64,000 bases of DNA from Cellulomonas xylanilytica (lineage in GTDB: Bacteria > Actinomycetota > Actinomycetes > Actinomycetales > Cellulomonadaceae): contig NZ_BJUB01000002.1 in assembly GCF_007989805.1 (NCBI RefSeq), positions 186,001 through 250,000 on the forward strand, written 5' to 3'. The translations under genes and the position numbers were made by a program. Of this stretch, positions 15,650-23,048 are shown in pieces (within the stretch, counting starts at the first letter, position 1; each line of letters starts with the position of its first letter). The notes beneath the pieces are model-generated. The model did no database searches, had not been told where the DNA came from, and was given only the letters and a program-made list of their open reading frames with translations.

Positions 15650-16155
15650 CAGCTGCCTCCTGGCAAGCGTGCGGCCTGTGGTGCCGACACGTCGGCGCCC
15701 GGCCAGTCTGGTGCGGGTGGTGCAGGTCCAACCGTGTGAAACGTTCTCGGGATGGCAAGCCTACGTCCTCGATGCCCGAAATCTGACATCGCTCCCTAGC
15801 ATGAACGAAAGCCTCAGACAGCGCATTCCGGGACACGTTCGGGTGACAACCTACACAGGACTCTCATACAACTCTCATACCGCTCCGCGAAGCGGCCGTA
15901 GGACCACCCTAAACCCGACCAATCGGTCATACACACCGACGCGCGCATCCGTCCACGTACGGTTGGACGGCCGACCTGTACTCGCCCCGCCGCAGGCCGA
16001 CCGGCCGGGCGCACGTGACGCGTGTCGCCCCCGGCGAGTGGTCGGAATAGCGAACGAGCATGTACCGTTGCCCCTCGAAGAGACGATTCAGCACCCCGGG
16101 GCCGCACGTGTCAGCACGGAGCCGCCCCGCATCCACGTAAGAGGGGGTCGATGCC
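15650..16155. other. Long divergent intergenic region between bldC and the DUF3073 gene
   Basis: No credible gene is seen in these 506 bp; the short open frames in it lack family character. The sequence is visibly poorer in G+C than its surroundings. It holds the bldC ribosome site, two direct ACTCTCATAC copies (15860-15880), a small hairpin CCGCT/AGCGG (15880-15895), CCGA-CCAA-TCGG (15915-15926), and the upstream region of the DUF3073 gene with GAGGGGG before its ATG. Confidence 0.6.
15860..15880 (+). repeat. Two direct copies of ACTCTCATAC, 11 bp apart
   Basis: Copies at 15860-15869 and 15871-15880 lie on the same face of the helix in the bldC upstream region. BldC itself binds direct repeats, so autoregulation is possible, but the known Streptomyces spacing is nearer 9 bp. 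Confidence 0.5.
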
Positions 16156-16368
16156 ATGGGGCGCGGCCGTCAGAAGGCTAAGCAGACGAAGGTGGCCCGG
16201 GAGCTGAAGTACTTCAGCCCGGAGACCAACTACCGAGCTCTCGAGCAGGAGCTCACGTCGCACGGCCACAACGATGTCGTCACCGACAACCGCCCTCGCG
16301 CGGCTGTGGAGACCGACACTGACGACGACAGCGACGACTACCGCCGCTGGTCCGACGACGACCGCTGA
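16156..16368 (+). CDS. DUF3073 domain protein
   Basis: A 70-residue protein. The N-terminus MGRGRQKAKQTKVARELKYF is the DUF3073 signature, basic and conserved across actinobacteria; the tail is acidic (DDDSDDYRRWSDDDR). Function unknown, though the basic head suggests contact with nucleic acid. ATG at 16156 with GAGGGGG upstream. It lies beside purM as in Streptomyces. Its stop codon falls in the loop of a terminator hairpin. Confidence 0.9.
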   Translation: MGRGRQKAKQTKVARELKYFSPETNYRALEQELTSHGHNDVVTDNRPRAAVETDTDDDSDDYRRWSDDDR

Positions 16369-16378
16369 CGCGGTCGTC
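16357..16378. terminator. Terminator hairpin with the DUF3073 stop codon in its loop
   Basis: GACGACCGC (16357-16365) and GCGGTCGTC (16370-16378) enclose TGAC, which contains the TGA. Further small hairpins follow (CTCGCG/CGCGAG at 16385-16401), so the space before the converging purM gene is probably a bidirectional terminator. Confidence 0.7.
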
Positions 16379-16540
16379 ACCCACCTCGCGCGCGTCGCGA
16401 GACCGCCGAGCGAGGCGGCGGCAGCACGGCTGTCGCCCGTCTCGCTCGTCGCTCTCTGACGCCTGCCCCACGCGACTTCCTGAAGCCCTGCTGCGCGGGA
16501 TCGCGGCGGGCGCCGTGGGGGTGCCCCGAGCGCCGACGCG

Positions 16541-17671
16541 CTACGCCCGGTAGTCGCCCGTGAGCTGGACCGCTCCCCCGTGCACGCCCTTGGTGCCCGC
16601 CACGAAGCCCGGAGCGCCGACCACGTCCCTGGTGGGATCGGCGTGCCGGACGGTGCCCAGCTCCCAGGCCGGCAGACCCAGCTCGGCTGCGTGCGCGAGG
16701 ACCCCGTCGACGGCGTCGGCAGCGACGATCGCCACCATGCCGACCCCCAGGTTGAGCGTTCCCTCGAGGTCGGTCCACGGCACCTGCCCGAGGCGCTGCA
16801 CCAGCGCGAAGACCGGGGGCAGGGTCCAGCCCCCGCGGTCGATGTCCGCGACCAGCCCCTGCGGCAGCACGCGCGCGACGTTGGACGCCAGCCCCCCACC
16901 CGTGACGTGGCTGAACGCGTGCAGACCGGCCACCCCGGCGCGGTCCGCGAGCGCGAGGCAGTCCGAGGCGTAGACGCGGGTGGGCTCCAGGAGCTCCTCG
17001 CCCAGCGTCCGGCCGAGCTCGTCGACGTGACGGTCCAGCGACCAGCCCGCCACCGACACCACCTTGCGGACCAGGGAGTACCCGTTGGAGTGCAGGCCGC
17101 TGGACCCCAGCGCGAGCAGCACGTCACCGGACCGGACGCGCTCCGGGCCGAGCAGGCGGTCGGCCTCGACGACGCCAGTCGCGGCACCGGCCACGTCGTA
17201 CTCGTCGGGACCCAGCAGCCCGGGGTGCTCCGCGGTCTCGCCGCCGACGAGCGCCGTCCCGGCCACCGAGCAGGCGGCGGCGATCCCGCGCACGATGCCG
17301 GCGATGCGCTCGGGCACCACGCGGCCGCACGCGATGTAGTCGGTCATGAACAGGGGCTTGGCGCCCACCACGACGATGTCGTCGACGACCATGCCCACCA
17401 GGTCGAACCCGATGGTGTCGTGGATGTCGAGCGCCTGCGCGATGGCGACCTTGGTGCCCACGCCGTCGGTGGACGTAGCGAGCAGCGGCTTGCGGTAGGT
17501 CAGCAGCGCGCTGGCGTCGTAGAGCCCGGCGAACCCGCCGACCCCGCCGAGCACCTGCGGGCCGTGCGTCGCTCGCACGGCGTCCTTCATCAGCTCGACG
17601 GCCTTGTCGCCGGCCTCCGTGTCCACCCCGGCGGTGGCATAGGTGACCTGCGTGCCCTGCGCGCCGCTCAC
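16541..17671 (-). CDS. purM: Phosphoribosylformylglycinamidine cyclo-ligase PurM
   Basis: A 376-residue AIR synthetase, the fifth step of purine synthesis, cytoplasmic. The N-terminal YATAGVDTEAGDKAVELMK and the phosphate loop LLATSTDGVGTKVAIA (about residue 65) are diagnostic, as are VVDDIVVVGAKPLFMTDYI and VGGETAEHPG. The start is a GTG at 17671 that overlaps the purF stop (GTGA); there is no in-frame ATG in that neighbourhood. purF and purM form an operon. Confidence 0.96.
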   Translation of the reverse strand: MSGAQGTQVTYATAGVDTEAGDKAVELMKDAVRATHGPQVLGGVGGFAGLYDASALLTYRKPLLATSTDGVGTKVAIAQALDIHDTIGFDLVGMVVDDIVVVGAKPLFMTDYIACGRVVPERIAGIVRGIAAACSVAGTALVGGETAEHPGLLGPDEYDVAGAATGVVEADRLLGPERVRSGDVLLALGSSGLHSNGYSLVRKVVSVAGWSLDRHVDELGRTLGEELLEPTRVYASDCLALADRAGVAGLHAFSHVTGGGLASNVARVLPQGLVADIDRGGWTLPPVFALVQRLGQVPWTDLEGTLNLGVGMVAIVAADAVDGVLAHAAELGLPAWELGTVRHADPTRDVVGAPGFVAGTKGVHGGAVQLTGDYRA

Positions 17672-19215
17672 GGGTGGTCCAGCGCGGTCGCGCCGCCGGC
17701 GCTCGGAACGATCGACAGCAGACCGTCCTCCGGGGCGCCCAGCGGGAGCTCGCTCTGCTCGAGCAGGAACTTGCCCAGCCGGTCGTCCGGCGGCAGCTCG
17801 ATGGGGTACTGACCGGTGAAGCACGCGGCGCACAGCTGCGACGCGGGCTGCTCGGTGGCGGCGATCATGCCCTCCGGGGAGATGTAGCCGAGCGAGTCGG
17901 CGCCCAGCGACGCGGCGATCTCGTCGACCCCCAGGCCGTTGGCGATGAGCTCCGCGCGGGACGCGAAGTCGATGCCGTAGAAGCAGGGCCACTTCACGGG
18001 CGGCGAGCTGATGCGCACGTGCACCTCCGCGGCGCCGGCCTCCCGCAGCATCCGCACGAGCGCGCGCTGCGTGTTGCCGCGGACGATCGAGTCGTCGACG
18101 ACGACCAGGCGCTTGCCACGGATGACGTCCTTGAGCGGGTTGAGCTTGAGCCGGATGCCCAGCTGCCGCAGCGTCTGCGACGGCTGGATGAACGTGCGAC
18201 CGACGTAGGCGTTCTTGGTCAGGCCCTGACCGAACGTGATGCCGGACTCGGCGGCGTAACCGACGGCCGCGGGTGTCCCGGACTCGGGGACCGGGATGAC
18301 CAGGTCGGCCTCGACGGGGTGCTCGATCGCCAGCCGACGACCCATGGCGACCCGCGCGGCGTGGACGGAACGGCCGGCGATCGACGTGTCGGGTCGCGCG
18401 AGGTAGACGTACTCGAAGACGCACCCGGCGCGGTCGACCGGTGCGAACCGGCTGCTGCGCAGACCGTCGGCGTCGATCGCGATGAACTCGCCGGGCTCGA
18501 TCTCGCGGACGAACGAGGCGCCGACGATGTCGAGGGCCGGGGTCTCGCTGGCCACCACCCAGCCGCGCTCCAGGCGGCCCAGGACCAGCGGGCGGACACC
18601 CTGCGGGTCCCGCGCGGCGTAGAGCGTGTGCTCGTCCATGAAGACCAGGCTGAACGCGCCGCGCAGGCGCGGCAGCACCTCGAGCGCGGTGGCCTCGAGC
18701 GTGTGGTCGGGGTCCCCCGCCAGCAGGGCCGTGATGAGCGCCGTGTCGGTGGTGTTGCCGCGCGCTAGCTCGCCGCGCCGCTGGCTGCCGTAGCGCTCGG
18801 CGACGAGGTCGACCAGCTCCGCGGTGTTGGTGAGGTTGCCGTTGTGACCCAGCGCGACCGTGCCCGCGGCCGTCGGGCCGAGCGTCGGCTGCGCGTTCTC
18901 CCAGGTGCTGCCCCCGGTGGTCGAGTAGCGCGCGTGGCCGATGGCGATGTGGCCCTGCAGGGCGTTCAGCGCGGTCTCGTCGAAGACCTGGGACACGAGA
19001 CCCATGTCCTTGTAGACCAGCAGCTGCTGGCCGTTGGAGGTGGCGATGCCCGCCGACTCCTGGCCGCGGTGCTGCAGTGCGTACAGGCCGAAGTAGGTGA
19101 GCTTGGCGACTTCCTCGCCAGGTGCCCACACACCGAAGACGCCACAAGCGTCCTGGGGGCCTTTTTCGTTGGGGAGGAGGTCGTGGTTCAGACGTCCGTC
19201 TGCGCGGGGGGCCAC
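17668..19215 (-). CDS. purF: Amidophosphoribosyltransferase PurF
   Basis: A 515-residue enzyme for the committed step of purine synthesis. A 23-residue propeptide precedes the N-terminal nucleophile Cys24 (DACGVFGVW), and the PRPP loop is VVVDDSIVRGNTQ. Four further Cys lie in CVFEYVY, PCFYGIDF and LCAACFTG, the pattern of the Bacillus-type enzyme with an Fe-S cluster. The start is a GTG at 19215. It overlaps purM at its 3' end. Confidence 0.96.
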   Translation of the reverse strand: MAPRADGRLNHDLLPNEKGPQDACGVFGVWAPGEEVAKLTYFGLYALQHRGQESAGIATSNGQQLLVYKDMGLVSQVFDETALNALQGHIAIGHARYSTTGGSTWENAQPTLGPTAAGTVALGHNGNLTNTAELVDLVAERYGSQRRGELARGNTTDTALITALLAGDPDHTLEATALEVLPRLRGAFSLVFMDEHTLYAARDPQGVRPLVLGRLERGWVVASETPALDIVGASFVREIEPGEFIAIDADGLRSSRFAPVDRAGCVFEYVYLARPDTSIAGRSVHAARVAMGRRLAIEHPVEADLVIPVPESGTPAAVGYAAESGITFGQGLTKNAYVGRTFIQPSQTLRQLGIRLKLNPLKDVIRGKRLVVVDDSIVRGNTQRALVRMLREAGAAEVHVRISSPPVKWPCFYGIDFASRAELIANGLGVDEIAASLGADSLGYISPEGMIAATEQPASQLCAACFTGQYPIELPPDDRLGKFLLEQSELPLGAPEDGLLSIVPSAGGATALDHP

Positions 19216-19277
19216 GCCCCTATGGTCGCACAGTCCTCGGACGTGCTCGTGGACGTGACCGCTCTGCAGACACCGCC

Positions 19278-19682
19278 TCAGACGTCGGGACGGACCGCCT
19301 TGCGGACGCTGCGGCGGTCCGCGACCACCGCGACGAGCCCTCCGAGGAACCCCCCGAGCACGGCACCGGCGACGGCCATGACCGTGCGCACCGCACCCTC
19401 GCCGTCGAGGAACGAGATGAAGCCGGAGCCGTCGGCCACCCAGGGCACCTCGGGGCGGACGACCGCGACGAGGACCAGCGCGACGACGATGCCGACGAGC
19501 GCGCCCGCGGTGATGAACGCGCCGAACTTCGGGGCGTGCCGGACCGTGGCCGGCTCGGCGACCCGGGCCAGCTCCTCCTCCGACGGGATCGGCACGCCGC
19601 GGGCGTCCACGGGGACCGACGGGGTCGGCGCGGCCGCCGGAGTCACGTCCGGGACGGCGTCGGGCTGGGGGTCGTCAGGCAC
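19278..19682 (-). CDS. Actinobacterial two-helix membrane protein, function unknown
   Basis: A 134-residue protein. A Pro/Ala-rich cytoplasmic N-terminus (residues 1-50) leads into two membrane segments (about residues 55-75 and 100-122) and a short basic tail (RRSVRKAVRPDV). The start is a GTG at 19682. It sits between the SCP2-like gene and purF on the same strand and may be cotranscribed. Not recognised beyond being a conserved-looking membrane protein. Confidence 0.65.
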   Translation of the reverse strand: MPDDPQPDAVPDVTPAAAPTPSVPVDARGVPIPSEEELARVAEPATVRHAPKFGAFITAGALVGIVVALVLVAVVRPEVPWVADGSGFISFLDGEGAVRTVMAVAGAVLGGFLGGLVAVVADRRSVRKAVRPDV

Positions 19683-19716
19683 CTCGTGATCCTAGGTCAG
19701 CGCTCACGTCCCCCGC

Positions 19717-20097
19717 TCAGCCGCGGGGGCGGGCGGCCTGCAGCGGGAGCCACTCGCGCAGGTCGGCGCGCTCCCCCGACGCCCGGATCCGCCCGTCGGA
19801 CACGGCGGACTCCCAGGTCAGCGCCCCGGTCGCCAGCCCGAGCCAGGTCTGCGCGTCCGTCTCCACGACGTTGGGCGGGGTGCCCCGGGTGTGACGCGGT
19901 CCTTCCACGGCCTGCACCGCACCGTCCGGCGGCACGCGCACCTCGACGGCGTTGCCGGGCGCCACGTCGGCCAGCTCCTCGAGCGTGAACCGCACGGCCG
20001 TCCGGCGCGCGGCCACCGGGACGGCGCCGGGGTCGGTCCGCCAGACCGCGAGCGCGGCCCGTCCGTCGGCAGGGTCGGTACGTCGACGTGGCGGCAT
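19717..20097 (-). CDS. SCP2-like sterol-carrier-family protein
   Basis: A 126-residue protein. The core [21 protein letters not shown] and the C-terminal [29 protein letters not shown], seen here in pieces, match the small actinobacterial sterol-carrier family (SCP2 fold) usually found beside purF. The ATG at 20097 is preferred over an in-frame start at 20130 that adds an arginine-rich leader. Probably binds a lipid or acyl ligand; role unknown. Confidence 0.75.
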   Translation of the reverse strand: MPPRRRTDPADGRAALAVWRTDPGAVPVAARRTAVRFTLEELADVAPGNAVEVRVPPDGAVQAVEGPRHTRGTPPNVVETDAQTWLGLATGALTWESAVSDGRIRASGERADLREWLPLQAARPRG

Positions 20098-20133
20098 GCG
20101 TCGATTCTCCCCCGCCCACCGAGCACGCACCCC

Positions 20134-20203
20134 ACGAGCGCGGCACGTCCGGACGAGCGCGGCAATAGGAACTGACGCGCTCGTCGCGAACTGCCGCGCT
20201 CGT
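20134..20203. repeat. Intergenic direct and inverted repeats of ACGAGCGCGGCA
   Basis: Direct copies at 20134-20145 and 20153-20164, an exact inverted copy TGCCGCGCTCGT at 20192-20203, and a degenerate inverted copy GACGCGCTCGTC at 20174-20185. The array lies between two leftward genes, upstream of the SCP2-like gene. Its core (GCCGC and GCTCGTC) resembles the 19-bp tandem unit at 43913. Confidence 0.65.
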
Positions 20204-20261
20204 CAAAGACCGCCGCGGTGGCCGGCCCGTCGTCCGCGGTGCGGCGGGACGCACGCACGAA

Positions 20262-20302
20262 CGAGCTCGCGGACGCCACGATCCGTGACGTCCGCGAGCT
20301 CG
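20262..20302 (-). terminator. Terminator of the cellulase gene
   Basis: CGAGCTCGCGGACG (20262-20275) and its exact complement (20289-20302) form a 14-bp stem around 13 nt, starting about 25 bp after the cellulase stop codon. Confidence 0.8.
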
Positions 20303-20326
20303 GGGTGATGACCTAGGACCGGGTGG

Positions 20327-21682
20327 TCACCACTTCGCGTTGCGGGCCAGCTCCAGGGCCATGCTCTGGAACCACGCCCCGGCGGAGGGACCGCCGTTGC
20401 AGGTGCCGTCCGACTCGCCGGGCAGCTTGACCCAGAGCAGGGCGTCCAGGCCGGAGCCGTCGTTCACCAGGGTCGGCTTCTCGCCGAGGGCCCGACCGCT
20501 CGGGTTGCACCACTCGCCGTTGGAGCCGTTGCCGTTGCGCGAGGTGTCGATCACGAACCGCTTGCCACCGAGCTGCTGCGAGATCTGCTGGCCGTACGAC
20601 TTCGACGCCGAGGTCGTCTGGTAGTTCGACGTGTTGAGCGCGAAGCCGACCGCGTACTCGAAGCCGACCTGGTTGAGGCGGCTCACCGCGGTGCTCACCG
20701 GGAGCCAGCCTGAGTGGCCGGCGTCGATGTAGACGCGGGCACCCTTGAGGGTGAGCGCCTTGGCGGCGTACTTGAGGAAGCCGATGCGGTCGCCCTGACC
20801 GTTGCAGTCGCCCAGCTGGGCGAGGGCGTCGGGCTCGAGCACCACGTACGGGCGGCCCTGGATGCCGGACGCCACCGTGTCGATCCAGGCGGCGTAGGCG
20901 CTCTCGGCGACACCGCCACCGGAGTACGAGCCGCAGTCACGGCCCGGGATGGCGTAGACGACGAGCATCGGGGTCTTGCCGGCCGCAACCGCGCGGCCGG
21001 TGTAGTCGGCCACCTCGGTCCTCGCGTGCGACGCGTCTGCCCAGTTGCCCACCCAGTACGCCTGCGGGGTCAACGCGATCTTCTCGAGCAGCGCCTTGTC
21101 CGAGCCGCCCGCGGCCTGCCACGCGCGGTACGCCTGCGTGGTGGGGTCGACGTAGAAGTTGCCGGCCGGCTGCGGAGGCGTGGTCTGCGTGGGCGTCGGG
21201 GTCGGCGTCGCGGTCACCGTCGGGGTCGGGTTCTGGGTCTGGGTGGGGGTCGGCGTCTGGGTCTGCGTCGGCGTGGTGCCGGTGCAGGCCGTGCCGTTCA
21301 CCGTGAACGACGCGGGGATCGCGTTGGACCCGCTCCACGAGCCGTTGAAGCCGAAGTTGGCCTTCCCGTTGGTGCCGAGCGAGCCGTTGTACGACAGGCT
21401 CGCGACGGAGACCGTCGAGCCGCTCTGCGTCGCGGTGCCGTTCCAGAGCTGCGTGATCTTCTGCCCGGACCCGTAGGTCCAGCCGACGGTCCAGGAGCTG
21501 ATCGGGTCGCCAAGGTTGGTGATGGTGACGTCGGCGCCGAAGCCGCCGCCCCACTGGTTGGTGATCTTGTACTCGACCTTGCAGCCGGGGGCGGCCTGCG
21601 CGGCGGTCGCGGCGGCGGTGAGGCCTCCGACCGCGATGGCCGCGGCGGCGAGCAGCGCGGTGGCGGATCTGCGGGTGGGCAT
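20327..21682 (-). CDS. cenA: Secreted GH6 endoglucanase with N-terminal CBM2, CenA-like
   Basis: A 451-residue secreted cellulase. A signal peptide of about 31 residues (MPTRRSATALL then a hydrophobic core, AQA before APGC) precedes a family 2 cellulose-binding module (about residues 32-137: NQWGGGFGADVTITN, SWTVGWTYGSGQ, NGSWSGSNAIPASFTVNG), then a Pro/Thr/Gln linker (138-175) and the GH6 domain (TPQAYWVGNWADA, VVLEPDALAQLGDC, DTSRNGNGSNGEWCNP). Length and domain order match C. fimi CenA. The ATG at 21682 has GAGGAG upstream. Inverting endo-beta-1,4-glucanase activity on cellulose is expected. Confidence 0.96.
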   Translation of the reverse strand: MPTRRSATALLAAAAIAVGGLTAAATAAQAAPGCKVEYKITNQWGGGFGADVTITNLGDPISSWTVGWTYGSGQKITQLWNGTATQSGSTVSVASLSYNGSLGTNGKANFGFNGSWSGSNAIPASFTVNGTACTGTTPTQTQTPTPTQTQNPTPTVTATPTPTPTQTTPPQPAGNFYVDPTTQAYRAWQAAGGSDKALLEKIALTPQAYWVGNWADASHARTEVADYTGRAVAAGKTPMLVVYAIPGRDCGSYSGGGVAESAYAAWIDTVASGIQGRPYVVLEPDALAQLGDCNGQGDRIGFLKYAAKALTLKGARVYIDAGHSGWLPVSTAVSRLNQVGFEYAVGFALNTSNYQTTSASKSYGQQISQQLGGKRFVIDTSRNGNGSNGEWCNPSGRALGEKPTLVNDGSGLDALLWVKLPGESDGTCNGGPSAGAWFQSMALELARNAKW

Positions 21683-21785
21683 GGGTCTCCTCGGGAGTTC
21701 TGTGTCCGGGCGGGGCGGGCTGCGCGTCGACAATGACGGCGGCTGCACCCCGGTCCCGTCGAGGAAACCCGACGGCGCTCAGGTC

Positions 21786-21801
21786 TGGCGAGCGCTCAGC
21801 A
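21786..21801. promoter_or_regulatory. Candidate LacI-family operator upstream of cenA (GAGCGCTC)
   Basis: TGGCGAGCGCTCAGCA contains the perfect 8-bp palindrome GAGCGCTC about 105 bp before the cenA start. The core resembles the TGGGAGCGCTCCCA site of the cellulase regulator CelR/CebR, matching the AGCGCT centre but fewer of the flanks. Confidence 0.4.
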
Positions 21802-21808
21802 GCTTCCG

Positions 21809-21816
21809 AAACGTTT
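21809..21816. promoter_or_regulatory. Second LacI-type palindrome upstream of cenA (AAACGTTT)
   Basis: AAACGTTT inside CCGAAACGTTTTGG has the central CG of LacI/CcpA-family operators and is AT-rich in a very GC-rich background. It sits 12 bp beyond the GAGCGCTC palindrome. Confidence 0.35.
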
Positions 21817-21857
21817 TGGTTCCGGATCCGCGTCGTCGATGCGCTTCCGCGCGCGCG

Positions 21858-22868
21858 TCAGGGGCGGGGGCGTCCCGGTCCGCGCAGCCCCCGCTGGTAC
21901 TCCTTGGTGACCTTCTTCCACCGGTCCCGCTCCTCGGCACGCAGCCGTGCGTCCGACCGTCGCGCCTGGTACGCGGCCTCCCGTGCGAGCCGCTGCCAGC
22001 TGTCGAACCGGCGCTCCGCCAGCTCTCCCCGGTCGAGCGCCGCGCGGATGGCGCAGCCCGGCTCGCCCGCGTGGTGGCAGTCGGCGAACCGGCACGCCTG
22101 CGCCAGAGCCGCGACGTCCGCGAAGGTGGTGTCCAGCGCGTCGTCGTCCGCGACCACGCCGACCCCGCGGATGCCGGGCGTGTCGATGAGCATCGCGCCG
22201 CCCGCCAGCGGGACGAGCTCGCGGTGCGTGGTCGTGTGCCGGCCGCGCCCGTCGGCCCGCCGCTCGCCCGTCCCCATCACGTCCCGACCGGCCAGCGCGT
22301 TGACCAAGGTGGACTTGCCCGCGCCGGACGGGCCGACGGCGACGAGGGTGGCGCCGGGCACCAGCAGCGCTCGCAGGGCGTCCAGGCCCTGCCCGGTGGG
22401 CACGCTGACCGTGTGCACGTCGACGGCCAGGGCCACCGCGGCGACCTCCGCGGTCATGCCGTCGGGGTCGGGCACCAGGTCGGCCTTCGTCAGGACGACG
22501 ACCGGGGTCGCGCCGGAGCGCCAGGCCAGCGTGAGCATCCGCTCGATGCGGCCGAGGTCCGGGTCCGGGTCGAGGTGCTCGACCACGAGAACGACGTCGA
22601 TGTTGGCGGCCAGCGCCTGCACGCGCGAGGTCGCGCCCGCGCTGTCGCGGACCAGGGCCGTGGTGCGGGGTCGCAGGCTCGCACGCGTCTCGTCGACGAG
22701 CAGCCAGTCCCCGACCGTCGGCACGAGCCGCTCGCCGTCCTCGGTGCCGACCAGGCCGTCCCGGTCCAGCGTCACCCGGTGCGGCTCGTGCTCACCGTCC
22801 AGCCCGTCCGCGGGCAGCACGAGGACCGCGCCCTTGTCGGCGCGCACCACACGGAAGAGTTCGACCAC
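21858..22868 (-). CDS. rsgA: Ribosome-associated circularly permuted GTPase, RsgA-like
   Basis: A 336-residue GTPase that assists 30S subunit maturation. The permuted motif order is clear: NKxD-type VLTKADL (about residue 125) comes before the P loop VGPSGAGKSTLVNAL (about 180) and DTPGIRG (about 230). A C-terminal zinc site follows in CRFADCHHAGEPGC, then a basic tail (RWKKVTKEYQRGLRG). An N-terminal OB-like region is shorter than in E. coli. The start is a GTG at 22868. Confidence 0.9.
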   Translation of the reverse strand: MVELFRVVRADKGAVLVLPADGLDGEHEPHRVTLDRDGLVGTEDGERLVPTVGDWLLVDETRASLRPRTTALVRDSAGATSRVQALAANIDVVLVVEHLDPDPDLGRIERMLTLAWRSGATPVVVLTKADLVPDPDGMTAEVAAVALAVDVHTVSVPTGQGLDALRALLVPGATLVAVGPSGAGKSTLVNALAGRDVMGTGERRADGRGRHTTTHRELVPLAGGAMLIDTPGIRGVGVVADDDALDTTFADVAALAQACRFADCHHAGEPGCAIRAALDRGELAERRFDSWQRLAREAAYQARRSDARLRAEERDRWKKVTKEYQRGLRGPGRPRP

Positions 22869-23048
22869 GCCCCGACGGTAGGAGCGTGCGGCGCCACCAG
22901 GCCACGGAAATAGCGCTGCACGCGCTGGCGCGCAGCGTCTGCCGACCAGCCCCGACGCCGCACGTCCCGCGCGAACCCGACCTGGGCGCCGTCACGACTA
23001 GCGGAACGGCACCCCTGCCGGGGTCGGACGTGGCCGTGCGGACGAGGG

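Noticed and set aside
15814..16107. Possible 97-residue minus-strand gene upstream of bldC
   Set aside because: No ribosome site, no conserved motif, and it competes with several equally long frames in the same region; better explained as regulatory DNA.
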